Shown in pieces: positions 13,801-25,633 of a stretch of 64,000 bases of DNA. Where the stretch lies: the NCBI GenBank assembly GCA_030407005.1, contig JAUDYN010000002.1, forward strand, positions 4,154,001 to 4,218,000, written 5' to 3'. Position 1 is the first letter of the stretch, and every line of letters starts with the position of its first letter. The notes below the pieces were generated by a model. The model was not told where the DNA came from, did not search any database, and saw only the letters and a program-made list of their open reading frames with translations. The DNA comes from Desarmillaria ectypa. Lineage: Eukaryota > Basidiomycota > Agaricomycetes > Agaricales > Physalacriaceae. The position numbers were made by a program, and so were the translations under genes.

Positions 13801-13990
13801 TTTGAGTACACAAGAATTGAATGTCATGTGTGGATTTGATCCCACTCATAGTGGGGAGAACATACATGATTATTTTGGTCTGTATTCAATCAAATCATTG
13901 GATGAAATCAGCACTGCTATCACCAGTCAGTGCTTTCTAAAATGTAGCTTTATGCTTTATTATGTTGGCCCACTAGTACACAGATCATAT
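10840..13990 (+). pseudogene. Decayed MLKL-NTD-like plus kinase-like gene, split by a solo LTR
   Basis: Exons join to give a four-helix adaptor resembling the MLKL N-terminal type found in many mushroom kinases and NLR-like proteins. Recognisable pieces are MAPFPFIKGIAQC (about 10.95 kb), KNKSDLQDLTESIVNTL (about 11.08 kb), a YMSDLLSQLNSERRS segment (about 11.27 kb) and a RRFLKARKIADE segment. Downstream come IENYGHLKIVHVYR (about 11.85 kb) and HPNFVQLFRVC (about 12.07 kb), resembling the N-lobe of kinase-like relatives, then AIDLDEWVVQ (about 12.84 kb), in-frame stops, and LTR insertion at 13221. A one-base frameshift lies near 11838, between DPDS and EYDAS in the expected order. Splice sites such as the one before HPNF survive. 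CpGs are present up to about 11.92 kb and almost absent after it. The 5' end is not resolved. Family placement comes from memory of the pattern, not a search. Confidence 0.65.
13221..13630 (+). mobile_element. Solo LTR (CpG-free copy) with GTGTT target duplication
   Basis: This copy aligns end to end with the LTR at 4013-4508, with a shorter middle part. It has the same termini, TGTTAGGAATC...ATCCATAACA, and the same five bases, GTGTT, on each side (13216-13220 and 13631-13635). It contains no CpG: sites that read CG in the other copy read TG or CA here, for example ggcgta against ggcata. It sits in the 3' part of the kinase-like pseudogene, whose sequence seems to resume at about 13636. Confidence 0.87.
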
Positions 13991-15669
13991 CCAAGCCAGC
14001 ATTGATATATAGAACACTGGCAGTAGCAATACCATCAGCAAAGGCACTGCATATAGTAGTGTTGTATCTGTCACCTCACCCAATCCTGGTGGAGCATATA
14101 TTGAACAGACCTCACTAGTAGTAGTGCCAACAGGATATTAAATTTCATCCCAGCTTTTTAGTACTCCTTCTCTATACACAAATAATGGCCCTTAATAACA
14201 GCAGTGCCTGTTGGAGTCCAAAGGTATATATAGATGTATATACTAGAACATATTCTAACAGAGAATGAATGTTTAAGGAACTTGTTTCCTCCCTGCTAAG
14301 TAGCTGCAATTTCATGAAATTTCAGCCCAACTAGAGCTGCCATTATTGGATTTAGTATATAGCAAAAACTTGGCTAAGAGATCAATAGCACAATATCTCA
14401 GTGATCCAGCAGCCTGGTTGGCAGATCCATATTTCCTTCAATTGGCTCTTCCACAGTCTGGATGGCACTTATTAGTTGTCTTGAAAACAGGAAGAGTTTC
14501 CATTTGTGAGGCAAAGAAAGCAACTTCTATGGGAGCAAGATAAGATGTGAAACTATATAAATGGAGAGAAACTGATATATCAAAGTTGAAGGCAGTGATG
14601 GGAGAGTATTGGGTTGTGCACACCTGTTGGATAACATACTGTACCTAGAAATAAACTGCAGGTCACTTTATCAGACTGTCATTCCTGGAGAATATAGGCA
14701 AATTTATTGTTTAGTGATAGTATAGATGAGATCCATGTTTAGTTGTGATGTTGGAGAGGATACCTTGATGAGTTCAGGGCTAAAGATTTATTGTAGCATC
14801 TAATGCTGAAGGAGGTTATAATATATGCCAACCATTGCAGGCTGCTGAAATTTGAATATCCTGCTTTGACTAAAGTTTTGTGAAACATAATCCTTGGTGG
14901 TAGGATGAATATAAACATATACCTCTGCAAGAATGTTTTAGTCAGTGTTCATTGCCAAACAGAAGGTGGTGGCACAAACAGATGAACATCTCTGAAAAAA
15001 TAAGCCTATAATTGTTTATCAGTTCAGTTTCTGCTATCTTCAGTGGAAGGTCTAAGACACTTCTCAGAAAGAATCAATAGCAACTTGGACTTCCATCACT
15101 TGAGAAGAAATGAAGAGTGGATAGGTTTAGTGGTGAGGGTCAGTAGCATAATGACCTGAAAGAGCATCTACAATGTCTGACTCCATAACACTTTGAAGCA
15201 GAAGCACCTAGAGCTACTCTCCAAGCCACCATGAGTGATAGAATATCTGATGAGGAGGATTTATTTGACTTGATACTAGATAACAAGTTGAGACACTTCC
15301 ATTATAACATATCCTTCTAGGTACAAACAAGAACTGTGGGCTATCTTAGAGCCCTCATTATCAGAACAATCATAATTGGAGGGTGCACCTATAGAGTTAC
15401 CCATCCACTGACACTCAAATTCAGTCCCAGAGCCTACCAGCTTATATTCATTAATCCAGTACTACACCATACCTAGTCCTTAGAGCCAGAAGAACCTAGT
15501 CTGCCTCCTTCACCAAGTTTCCTACCACCAGACAGAATATATCATTGGGCTAGAAATAGAAGAATCCATCTACATTTCAATATGGTACATCAACCACAAT
15601 TACCTATCAGAGGCTCTGGCATAGGCCCAAGCTGGGGGTAGAAAGGAGACCAAGACTCAATAATTCTAC
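13991..15669. other. CpG-depleted stretch without identified content
   Basis: This sequence is AT-rich and almost free of CpG. I see short frames only and no LTR ends or polymerase motifs that I can name. It may continue the decayed kinase-like gene or be old transposon sequence. Confidence 0.35.
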
Positions 15670-16088
15670 TGTTAGACCCAAACTCTGCCAGACAACAAGG
15701 GTAAACAATGAGCTGTATCATATTCATAGCATCACCCACTGAGTCCCTGAACATTATCAACAAAGATGCAAGACTAAGGTCTTGGCCTTGGATGAGAGAA
15801 GTGAGTTGATAAGAAATTTTAGTGTGATTAAACTTTAGCTTGAAGCTGGAGAATATACAGCAAGAGCTATACTATTTATATACTAAAGTCCTAGTCCTAA
15901 TAATAGAGAAAATGGCCATGGAGTTATGTGTGAAACAATGGAGACAATGGGATGGGTGAATGACCATCATGAGCCATAGCATAATGGCCCATTATCACTT
16001 GATAATAATAAGGTGGTCAGTCTGTGATCTGTCATTGGCACTGATATTAGATATGATAAGATCAGCATCTAGATAAGATAAGACTGTT
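15670..16088 (-). mobile_element. Gypsy-family LTR fragment, 3' end with a stub of interior
   Basis: It starts tgttagacccaaactc in plus orientation and aligns with the LTR at 16354-16746 over the stretches cacccactgagtcc, gctggagaatataca and cttgatactaaag-like sequence. It ends near 16088, where a short piece (ctctccagtaggcctca) matches the internal region next to the LTR at 16746 (about 16850-16890). Orientation is taken from that neighbour, whose polypurine tract shows the sense strand is minus. Confidence 0.6.
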
Positions 16089-16126
16089 AGCTCTCCAGTA
16101 GGCCTCAATGATGAGTTTCAGCTCTA

Positions 16127-16353
16127 GTGATGTGCTTGGTAATAGCAAGTGACAAAAGAATTAGAGAATGGCAATGAACACTAATAATACTAAACCTCTT
16201 ACTACTCTACACTTAATCACCAATATTGAATTTGAGTAGTTTCAAGTATGATGGAAGCACTCTGCAGACTTTAGTAATTAAGTACAGTTGTCTTAAAGAC
16301 ATTTATTTGTTACTAGTGAGTTATACAAAGTATTACTCATACTAGCAGGATTG
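16127..16353. repeat. Inverted-repeat arm, partner at about 22776-22996
   Basis: About 220 bp here reads as the reverse complement of about 22776-22996. Shared stretches include tgatgtgcttggtaat, caagtgacaaaagaatta, ctcttactactctacactt and agacatttatttgt-like sequence. This arm is cut at its right side by the LTR that begins at 16354. The arms flank about 6.4 kb of gypsy sequence. Confidence 0.75.
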
Positions 16354-16746
16354 GTATTAGACCCAAACTCCATTGGATAACAATGGTAAACACTGGGTTG
16401 TATCATGTTCATACAGTCACCCAATGAGTCCAAGAACATTGTTGACTAAGAGTTAAGACTAAAGACTAGCTTTAAGTGAGAGGAAGAGTCAATAAGAAAA
16501 GTTTGGTATAATTAAACTTAGCTCAAAGCTGGAGAATATACCGTGAGAGCTATGCTACTTATATACTAAAGTATGGGTTCTAATAATAGAGCTATAGTGT
16601 GGTATCCATATATGAAACAATAGAAACAATGGTATAGTTGAGCTATTTGTCATGAGTTGTAGTATTAGATGCTGAGATTAGATATGATAAGCCAGCATCT
16701 AGATAAAAGATAAGATAAGCATGAAAAATAGTAGAAATTATAACAA
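16354..16746 (-). mobile_element. 3' LTR of a minus-strand Ty3/gypsy element
   Basis: In plus orientation it runs from tattagacccaaactcc to attataaca. The bases just right of it, ataccccctcatt, give a polypurine tract (aatgaggggg) on the minus strand immediately before the LTR, so the element is sensed on minus and this is its 3' LTR. It belongs to the same family as the LTRs at 19391, 20362, 23602 and 25634. Confidence 0.75.
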
Positions 16747-18360
16747 TACCCCCTCATTAAGACAGATGACCTGACTGTCATTATAATCTAACTACTGGTC
16801 CTTCCAAATGAGTTCCTCTAGCATTTCATTCATCATCATCCTAGTTGTTTGCTCTCCAGTGGTCATTGATGAGTGTTTCTAACTCTGAAATCTCTTCCTT
16901 ATAGTACCAGTATTTGATGCATGGATATTTTTTGACTAAATATTGCTATCTGTCTCCAGTCTTCTTTACATCAATAATTACTGTGGCTTTGGCAGGAGTA
17001 ACCATGACTGCTTGGACTTTCACTGCATCTTTTGTTTGAAGATATTTGACAATCACTCCTTTTGTATTGCCTAAATTCTTTTCTGCAACCCACTGGTTTT
17101 CTTCTGCTCCATATCCCTTTCACTTGACCAAATAGTCAGCAACCATTCTTGCTGGTTAGCCTTTTCTTCCATGGACTTTTTAGAGTCTGTTGTTAAGAAT
17201 AGTCTTGATCTTGTATTCTTCTTTACTGTGAATGATATCTGGCAGTGGTGGTGGTGGTTGTTCCTGATTAAAGAAGGCAGGAGGAATGTACACTATAAGA
17301 AGGGTTTTATTGAAGACTAGGTATATCTTCCACAGAGGAGGAAGTTTCAGCTTGTAAGCAGAAAGACCTTATTTTTTTTAGTATTGCAAAGGGCCTAATT
17401 CATTTATCATTGAGTTTTTTTTTTGGTCATGACAGATGTAAATTGGTAGTGTTGAGCCAAACCTTTTAATGAATTTGATATTCAACTGCTGTCCTCTTCT
17501 TCTTATCATATTGAATTTTCATCTGCTCTGCTGCTTTTTATAGAGCAGTTTAGGTTTTCCCATGGATGCATTTTATTATGTTTGTGAAAGATTCCAATGC
17601 TGGAGTGTAGAGAGGAGAATAAGTGTGTGAGTCAGAGGTGATTCACAGATTTCAGCCATAGTTTACTTGGAATGGGCTTTTGCCCATGGCAGAGTGTATG
17701 TAATTATTATGTTGGAAGGCTGCTAATGGTAGTCATTCTGTCAATGATTGATAAATATCCATAGATACTTCTCTATTTCTTGGTTGATGTACTCTGTTTG
17801 TCTTTTAGTTTGGGGATAAAATACTGTCAAGGTATTTTTTTTGATCTGTAACATATTATATAAGTCTTTTAAGAACTTAGACATGAATTGAGATCCTTGA
17901 TCAGATATAATGGTTATGGGCATGCTGTGTTTGGTATATACTTTATTGCATAATATTCAAGTCCATCCTTTAGATGAAAGCTCAGTACTACAGGCAATTG
18001 GAATGATTTTCTTGGAAAATCTATCAACAATGACCAGTATGGTATCATGGCCATTGGAGAGAGGAAGTCTGGTTACCATATCAACAGAAATGTGTGTCCA
18101 TGGTTCTAAAGGGATTTTATTATAATGAAGTGGTATGCTGTAAGGTTGGCAAACTCTCTGGTGAGAGAAATACAGTTTGCTTTTGCAAGATCTTTTGTAT
18201 ACAGTAAGTATATAAGGAGGTGCAAGAACCACCCACTTTAGATTCATAAGGATCTGCTTCTGATAGCAGAGAAGAGTGAAAGAGTGAGACTCAACATCTT
18301 TGAGAGCAATTTCTGAGTGATAGCAATGAGCTTCTGTGCTGTCCATTAGTAATACTAGAT
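16747..18360 (-). mobile_element. Ty3/gypsy polymerase remnant: integrase plus chromodomain
   Basis: On minus, 17957-18346 encodes the integrase start with [17 protein letters not shown] and IVDRFSKK (first catalytic Asp), and 17741-17923 encodes IISDQGSQF (second Asp) followed by a QTEYINQEIE stretch that fits the catalytic Glu region. Farther on, 17280-17560 holds decayed integrase C-terminal sequence (KVWLNTTNL), and 17000-17140 a chromodomain (YLVK-KGYGAEENQWVAEKNL). Stops and frame shifts break the frame, so the element is dead. CpG loss explains at least some of the stops. Reverse transcriptase and Gag of this copy are not recognisable in the window. Confidence 0.8.
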
Positions 18361-19390
18361 GTGAGGCTGCTAAAGTATGCTAAGCTGGAGGCTTGGATAA
18401 GGAATTTATTCCTTTAGTGTGCTATGAGCTTGATTGATTTTTCTCTAGTCACATTGATGCTTTTATACCTCTCCAACTTCTTACTCCTATACCTATCTGC
18501 TCTCATAATCTTGCTAAGTAGCAACCTGCTCCATTGAGTCCACCTCTTTTTACACTCCTAAATGATTCTCCTAAAGAAGATCATATGGGATCACTATTCT
18601 TGATGATATTAAAGTGGAGGCATGGGCTTCCACTGGTAGATGGCTATTCATTATGCTCTAGTGGAAAATCAGGTTACTGATGGCAGATGGTAGTGTGGAT
18701 GGCCATCCATTGGCCCCTAGTTTCTGGTCTGATGGAAAAGTGGGTTACTGACAATGGATAGTCATGTGGATGGTAGTCCATTGTCCCCTGACCTTCATTT
18801 CCTTTATTTCTACTGGATCCTAGTCCTGTATTCCTGTTAACTGAGCAGGTGGTTGTTGTTAGTCCTGTGGCTTGACAGAAGTCAAAATTTGGTGCACACA
18901 TATATGTGGTGCAGCACACCAATCACTCTTCTGTTTGTAAATATCATCATTGATAGGCTGATATCACATCTTGCATTTGTACAATGAGTAAAGAGATAGA
19001 TTTGGATAAAAGTTAGTTACTCCCTCACCATCATCCCCATGGATCACAGAGAAATATACTCCAACTATTATAATTTCACAATCTTCACCTACAAGCAACA
19101 GCCTGATAACAGGCATGAACAAGCATGGACACTTATTTATAGACATTCAGACTTGTATTTAAACAGCTCAACTGGTAGCCTTATGCTTCAGTCTTAAACT
19201 AAGGTTTAATCACCCAACATTCAGCTCTATCTATCAAAGACTACTTGAATGCTTCTAAACAGACTATTCAAGAAACTTTGTTTTCAATTGGCTGAACATG
19301 AGTCATGAGACAGAGTTTACTCTTATTTGGCAAGTTGGTCACTAACACCAAGTATAACGCCACTTCTCTTGGGCAAATGATGGTTCTATC
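18361..19390. repeat. Decayed transposon interior with an imperfect tandem repeat
   Basis: This CpG-poor stretch lies between the integrase remnant and an inverted LTR. At about 18655-18795 two imperfect copies of a roughly 70-base unit follow each other; both carry a gttactga...gtgtggatgg...ccattg...cccctga-like order. No polymerase motif is visible. Confidence 0.5.
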
Positions 19391-19782
19391 TGTTATGATT
19401 TTTTCATTTTCCTTATCTTATCCAGCATCTAATCTCTATCCCTCATCTATATTGCTCATTCATCAATAGTCACCATTGATTACTGCACACTGCTGCCTTG
19501 CCTTTGCCCTGCTGACCATGGTTGCCCTGCTGACACATGGTTCTACACATTTCATGTACAACATACACATGAACAAAGCTATTATTAGTTCTCAGTTTCA
19601 GTATATAAGTAGAGTAGTTTTTATGTATACTCTCTATCTTTCAACTAAACTTAATTCATATACCATTCTCACACTCATCCAAAGATCTAAACCACTCTCC
19701 TATTACAGGTGATTGTCCAAACATGAGACAGCCCAGGAGTAAGTGTCTGATCCCAAGATCATGTGGAGACTGGGTTCTAACA
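19391..19782 (+). mobile_element. Gypsy-family LTR in opposite orientation
   Basis: The LTR reads tgttatgatttttt at its left end and gttctaaca at its right, which is the reverse complement of the LTR at 20362-20735. About 48 bp around 19709-19757 pair with 20388-20436, including a perfect 23-base core. It is therefore oriented against its neighbours. No matching five-base flanks are visible (ctatc left, ttagt right). Confidence 0.7.
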
Positions 19783-20361
19783 TTAGTCAAAAGATTCACC
19801 ACCCACTCCTTCAATGCTAGCTATGAAGTAGCACCCCTCATGCCAGAAAGACCAGAACAAAAATGGACCATTGCACTCAGTACTGCTATCAGCAGTGATG
19901 CCCTACTTGTCATATTCACTGCCCTCTTTGTATTAGCATATGAAGAAGAAATCCACATGTTCCTACACCAGGAATGATGACCCCATCACCCTCAACTTCC
20001 CCCATGACCCCCAAAACATCCTCAGCATGTCTCACTTGCAAGACCAGCCCCTGCCAGACTGGCAACCACAGGTTTTGCACCCAGGGAAACAGAAAGGGAC
20101 CCTTGCCTCTGGGTCTGCTTCACAGACTCCTCTGAGGAGTTTCCTTGACACAGGAGGATCTCAACCTCAGGGCCCTCCTCCAATGACCAGGTGAATGACC
20201 CACCCCTGCCCAGGAATATGCAAGGGACATATGGGTTATGTTCAGAATCCCCAACAAACCCCTGCCACCTCCCTATACCCCTCCACATCCCCAAAACCAT
20301 TCATATGGCCCCTGGGCCATCACAACCCAGAAGCAGGGCTCCTGGCCTAGTGGAGGAATGG
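19783..20361 (+). mobile_element. Short segment between two inverted LTRs, possible Gag remnant
   Basis: About 580 bp lies between two head-to-head LTRs. On plus, 19940-20194 is open and rich in Pro, Gln and Ser, which would fit a retrotransposon Gag, but no zinc knuckle is visible. The minus strand is also open at 20022-20300. Assignment is weak. Confidence 0.3.
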
Positions 20362-20735
20362 TGTTAAGACCCAATTATCACATGTTTTTGGGACCAGATG
20401 CTAATTTCCAGGCTGTCTCATGTTTGGACAATCACTCTGATTGGGATAGTGGTGTAGGTCTTTAGAAGAGTGTATAATGGTATATATATTAAGTTTAGTT
20501 GGAAGTTGCAGAACATACACAAAAACTATATTACTTATATACTGAAATATGGTGCATGTGTATGTTTGTGTGTTATCCATGTGTTTAGGTCAGATGATGG
20601 AAAGAGGGTTGCTTCACAGTAGAATGAGGGTTGTAAAGGGTGACAGCATGAGTGAATCAATGGATGAGCAATGTAGAATGAGAAAGGACAATAAGATTCT
20701 GGATTAGATAAGGAAAATGGAAAAATTATAATATT
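20362..20735 (-). mobile_element. 3' LTR of a second minus-strand gypsy element
   Basis: It starts tgttaagacccaatt in plus orientation and ends near aaattataatatta, followed by cccccttgttaaagc. Read on minus this is a polypurine tract (aacaaggggg) right before the LTR, as in the copy at 16354-16746. Its terminal aca appears mutated. Confidence 0.65.
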
Positions 20736-21679
20736 ACCCCCTTGTTAAAGCAGGTGTCCCGACTACTAAGGCTCTTCTTGTGGGGTTTCAAGTTGTGTTT
20801 TGATTTGATTGATCCAGTATTGGTCAATCATCATTTTCCATTGACTTTGGTCTGGGTTAATGATCCATTTTCTGAGTCCATCCTTTCATTGGGCAAGATA
20901 TGCGACATCACCATTATCAGAATACTTGTGGTTGAGTATGTTGGTCACCATCTTTTCATTGGTTATGATTTTGGTAGAGTGTAAAGTTCAATTAACATTC
21001 TTTTTGTACTCTGTGATTGCTTCCTGGGTGTTACCCATCTTGGTGTCTCAGACCCAAGAATTGTGTTCTCGAGTCAATCCTTTCCACTTTATGAAGTAGT
21101 CAATGACTTCCTTTGATGGTTGTCCTCTTTTTCCTCATATACAGCAGGTTCAGGAGTCTAATACTTCTTCAATCTCATATTCTTCCTGTCCTTTCACCAG
21201 GTCTGAAGGTGGTGGTGGTGGTTGTTGTTGATTTGGAAATGTGGGGGAAACATATGGGATCAACAGTTTCTCATTAAATTGGGGATGGATTTTCCAATGC
21301 GGTGGTAGTTTCAGCTTATAGGCTGAAACACTGGCTTTTTCTAGGATTATGAATGGTCCTATTCATTTATCATCAAGTTTCTTCTTTGGATGTGGAAGAT
21401 TAAGGTTGGTGGTGTTGAGCCAAACTTTATTGCTGACTTGGTATTCTCATGTCATTTGTTTTCTTGTATCATACTGGTGTTTTATTTGTGTTGCTGCTTT
21501 TTCTAATGCATTGTCCACTTCCTTGTGTATGTTGGCCATTGTTTCAGTAAACTCCATGGCTGCAGGGTTGGAGAATGGGGTCATTCGACTGGAGTCTGGG
21601 AGTATTCATGGATTTCATCCATATAGAGTCATGAATGGTGATATGCCATCTATGCATTCACATCTAGATTTTGCGATTT
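20736..21679 (-). mobile_element. Gypsy integrase C-terminus and chromodomain remnant
   Basis: Read on minus from 21.6 to 20.8 kb, the order is an integrase C-terminal region (KVWLNTTNLNLPHPKKKL, then GPF and AYKLKLPPHW), a linker with a run of prolines (QQQPPPPPSDL), and a chromodomain (YFIKWKGLTREHNSWV). In-frame stops interrupt it. It is a second copy of the family seen at 16.7-18.4 kb and lies in the same orientation. Confidence 0.75.
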
Positions 21680-22775
21680 TGTAACAATACTATTCCACAT
21701 CTATCCTATACTAGTGATACATAGAGGACTATAGCTGAGGCTTTGAGCTGATAGTTAAATGCAGTAAGCAACTGGTAGAGCCAGGACTTAGATGTGACAC
21801 CATAAGTGGGTTAAATCTACCAGCCAGCCAGACTAGTAACTCAAATGCTAGCAGGACTAAGTGAAATACAGCCACTAGCAAATGAAGGATGCTACTAGCA
21901 CACAAAAACCAGGAGCAGAGTACACAGATCTTATGAAGTTCTGTCACTAGCAGCTCAGACTGGGCATAAACACCTAAGTCAGGATAACTAGTCACATGGC
22001 AATCTTGAAACAGGACTTAGAAATAAATTAGGAATGGATTAACCTTGAGCCCAGATCTGACTATTGTGATATAGATCTCTTATGATTGATACTAGTGCAG
22101 CTGGGCTGCACCCTTGATCATGATCAGATAGCTGTTACAGGCACCAATATCCAGATATCTATATAACCGCATTACTAGGGCATGTAGTTGGGCCAAGGGT
22201 GCGGAAAGACCAACTGTGGAGTCTCTAGACCGAATATTTGAAAAGAAAACAGACTAGACCAACTATTGTGTGATTATTCACCATTATTCATGACTAGCCA
22301 AGAAATCCTTACCAATATACCCTATACCCAGATGATATTTATAGTTCTGCCTCAGTAGTATATAAGTAGTGGGATGGGTGCTTGTGCAAAGCAGGCAAGC
22401 CATCCCTGCAGTTGAGCCCTCACTGGTAATAACTGGTGTCCCCAACTAAAGGCTTTTATGCTTAACCTCAATGAAGTGATTAATAGTCGCTAAGTCACTT
22501 ATAGTATTGCATTAAATTGAAGTCCCTTATAGTCACTGTTGTTTCCTGCAAAGGTCCAGAGTGTTTTGAAGTTAGTTCAAGCAAAGTTCTCAGAGTTATA
22601 GTTTATTCTTAGGCCAAGAGTGCCACTAGTTAGCCAAGAGTGCGACTAGTCAAGTGTTTATCACTTGTAGGAAGCACTATAGGGCCAAGAGCGCCACCAG
22701 TCTGAAGCAGTTTCAGTCAGAACAAGCACAGTAGCTCAAACCAAGTCACTCTTATCCAATTGTGTCTTACCCACC
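21680..22775. mobile_element. Possible long LTR or other insert with a repeated 19-base motif
   Basis: This stretch follows the gypsy remnant and keeps more CpGs than its surroundings (for example aaccgcatt, gtgcggaaag and gaccgaat at 22.16-22.24 kb). Three copies of a motif like ggccaagagtgccactagt lie at about 22612-22705. It starts near tgtaacaatactattcc. Its right part joins the inverted-repeat arm at 22776. No coding sequence is recognised; LTR identity is a guess. Confidence 0.4.
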
Positions 22776-22996
22776 CCACTAGTATGAGTAGTACTTTGTA
22801 TAACTCACTAGTAATGAATAAAATATCTTTAAGACAACTGTACTTGATTATTGAAGTCTGCAGGGTGCTTCCATCATACTCAAAACCACCCGAATTCAAT
22901 ATTGGTGATTAAGTGTAGAGTAGTAAGAGGTTTAGTGTGATTGGTGTTCATTTCCATTCCCTAATTCTTTTGTCACTTGCCATTACCAAGCACATC
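22776..22996. repeat. Inverted-repeat arm, partner at 16127-16353
   Basis: This is the reverse complement of 16127-16353 with modest divergence, much of it transition-type. Shared stretches include cactaatcaccaatatt-like sequence read on minus and tcttttgtcacttgcc. Confidence 0.75.
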
Positions 22997-23601
22997 ACTG
23001 AATGCAAGGCAGCTCAGAGAGAACCAAGCTTACATCCCAAGTCATGTGTTAGACAGGGTCATAACAATGCCCATCCCAGCATTGTCTGCATGTCATACTC
23101 ATGCACTAACTGGATGAGCAGGCATGTAGGGGGAGGTGACTCACTGGGGGTTCAGAACCTAACCTGTAGGTTCTGCATGTATTTCTCTGTGGTGGAGGGT
23201 CATTCCAGCCTGCACTGGGAGTGTTGAGTAATCTCCCAGCACATTGGGAATTTGTTGGAGGATTAGGGGATGAATGTAATGCAGTGGTGGGGGAGGCCTT
23301 CCTCCTGAGAAGATGCCAAACTTGAGGGATCCACCCTTGTGGGGGCTGGTTGCCAGGGTAAGACATAATGAAGGGGAAAGGGTGGTGGAGGCTGTGGTTG
23401 TAGAACCTATCATCAGCATAGATACATTCAGATTTCTTCTCCCCATGTCAGAAATATGAGTGCAGTGAAGAATACTAGCAAAAAGATGCCACCAATGGCA
23501 GTGCTGAGGGTGATGGTTCTTTTTTGTTGAGGTTTGTCAGTCATACAGGTTGCTTCTTCATGGTTGGCAGTGAAGAAGTGGAGGTAAATATTTCAACTAA
23601 T
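22997..23601. other. CpG-poor stretch, proline-rich frames, unassigned
   Basis: Overlapping minus-strand frames at 23106-23366 and 23159-23446 are rich in Pro, Ser and Thr. They may be retrotransposon Gag remnants or chance frames in a low-CpG context. I cannot decide. Confidence 0.25.
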
Positions 23602-23982
23602 TGTTAAACCCCTGGTCCATATGATCTTCTGATATGCATATTTCCATAGGCTGCTTCACATTCAGGCAATCACCTTTGGGTACAGCTATGGTCTGTATAT
23701 CATTGTGGAGAGTATGTGGTATAAAATAAACTTTAGTTAAAAGATAGGGAATATACAGTATTAGCTATACTACTTATATATGTGAATGGGAGGTTAAGTA
23801 TAGATATATCCATGCAAAGATCATGTGTAAGTGAAGCAACAAGAACATGTCTGATGTATGTTTGAAATGAGGCTGTTATAATTGGAACAGAGAGAGGGAT
23901 CAGATAATTGATAAGATGGGCAATTGCATTGAGACTGGTTGATTAGAGAAAAGATAGGATTGAAAATGGAAAAATCATAACA
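23602..23982. mobile_element. Gypsy-family LTR copy
   Basis: It begins tgttaaacccctgg and ends ggaaaaatcataaca. The middle carries the family's tactacttatata stretch. The last 20 or so bases match the ends of the LTRs at 16354 and 25634. No five-base flank repeat is visible (ctaat left, atatg right). Confidence 0.65.
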
Positions 23983-25628
23983 ATATGGCCTAGAGTCTAA
24001 AGTGATGTTTCAGTGTCAGAATGAGCAAAAATATGCATATATACATACCTTTATATGTGATCAAATGGGCATTGAGAAGATACTTCCAATTCAGTGTGAT
24101 TTCAGACTATCCATAAATTAGTATCTTCTTGAAAATAAGAGAGATTGAGCATCTCACTACTATCTCTTTGTCATATGGACTGAGTACACAATGCATTTTT
24201 GCTAAATAGCAAAGAAAGTCATCAATATGTGACTGTATATTAAGTCCTGAAAGAGAGTGGAAATGATATAAAATACTACTTGATCATTGTAGGTCTGAGA
24301 ACAAAGGGCTAGAAAGCTTGCAAGGATGTGAAGGCCCCAAACTGATCCATGAGCAACATGTAGAGAATCTGTGACACTAAGTGTTGTTCATAATGTTTGA
24401 ATGATGAGAGCTTTAGCATGGGCAGAAGAGCCTTTACTTTTGGATAGTGAAAGTTTAGGAGGAATAGTTGTAAGGAATGTTGTGACACTTTCTGAAAATT
24501 CTGAGTGCATTTCTAATGGGGAAAGGATCAAGCTAGGTATGAAAAGACCTCTAAGGCTATGGTACACTTGCATATGTAGAACAATGCTTGGGCCAAGTAA
24601 GTTTGTGAAGACTGACAGAATAATATTCACAAATGCAGATATAAATATTAAGGGCTGGTGCAGGGATAGGTCATAGATGGCATAGCAGGAGCATTCAGAC
24701 AACTGTAAGCCAATCAAAACAGAAATGCATCTTTAACCTATCATTTGCTGAACCTTTTTTACCTTCTTTTCCTAACTCTGCATGTGAGAGTGTATATGCA
24801 ATTTGATCCACAGCAGGCTCAAGAACCTCTGCAGCAAGTTGCTGGACTTTAATGAATCAGATAGCTAGCACACACATTTTGTGTGTATATTGCATAGAAA
24901 GCTCTTTACTAAGTAATATCACCAAGACACTTATCAGCACAGAATACAGCTCTGGGTCTATATTGGCAGCCTTGAGTATCTTGCTATCATAAAAAGCATG
25001 AACAATGTACCTGTGAAGATCTCAAAAATAGATGGTAGTATAAGAATAAAACCCAGAAGCTTAATGATAGCTATGGCTGGTCATGCACAGATCATGGGTA
25101 TATTTCACTTGTTCAGCATTCATTCCTCTCTTCTTCTTAGGACTGTTCTGTGGTGATGGGAGTTGAGAACCTAGAGAACCTAGCAGCTATATCAGAAGGT
25201 GCATTCATTAATTTTGTCCCTTTGAATCTGAAAGATGATGGGTCATCTGTGAGAGTGTTCACATATGTACTATAATATTGTCAAGTTCATCTTATTTATG
25301 CCTCTTCACAGCTCATCCTCTATGCTATGCTGTTCACTCCTGTTTGGTTCTCTAGAACTGACACTCAGATAGGCTTAAAACAAGATATCAGTATACATTG
25401 ACTAGATCAAGAAGCTTGTATGCACTGAGTTTGATTGAAAAGTATATTAATTGCATTTACAGTTCAGGAGCTATCCAAAATACCTAAGATTCTGATATCA
25501 TCAGAGAATTGTTGTGAGAATAGAAGTGAGTCAATAAAAAAGATGAAAGACTCCATCCAAGAAGGTAAATAGAGGATGGGCTCAGCAAAAGATGCCAAGA
25601 ACTATGACTGACATATCTCATCAAGTCC
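23983..25628. other. CpG-free stretch without recognised content
   Basis: Short frames lie on both strands (24388-24717 minus and 24401-24676 plus overlap). None has family features. This is old, mutated sequence. Confidence 0.35.
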
Positions 25629-25633
25629 AGTTG

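Noticed and set aside
17741..18346. Possible intact integrase gene
   Set aside because: The pieces are in separate frames with stops between them, and neighbouring domains are decayed; it is a remnant.
22997..23446. Proline-rich minus-strand frames as a gene
   Set aside because: Two overlapping frames are equally open, the region is CpG-depleted, and no zinc knuckle or other motif supports Gag or a host protein.
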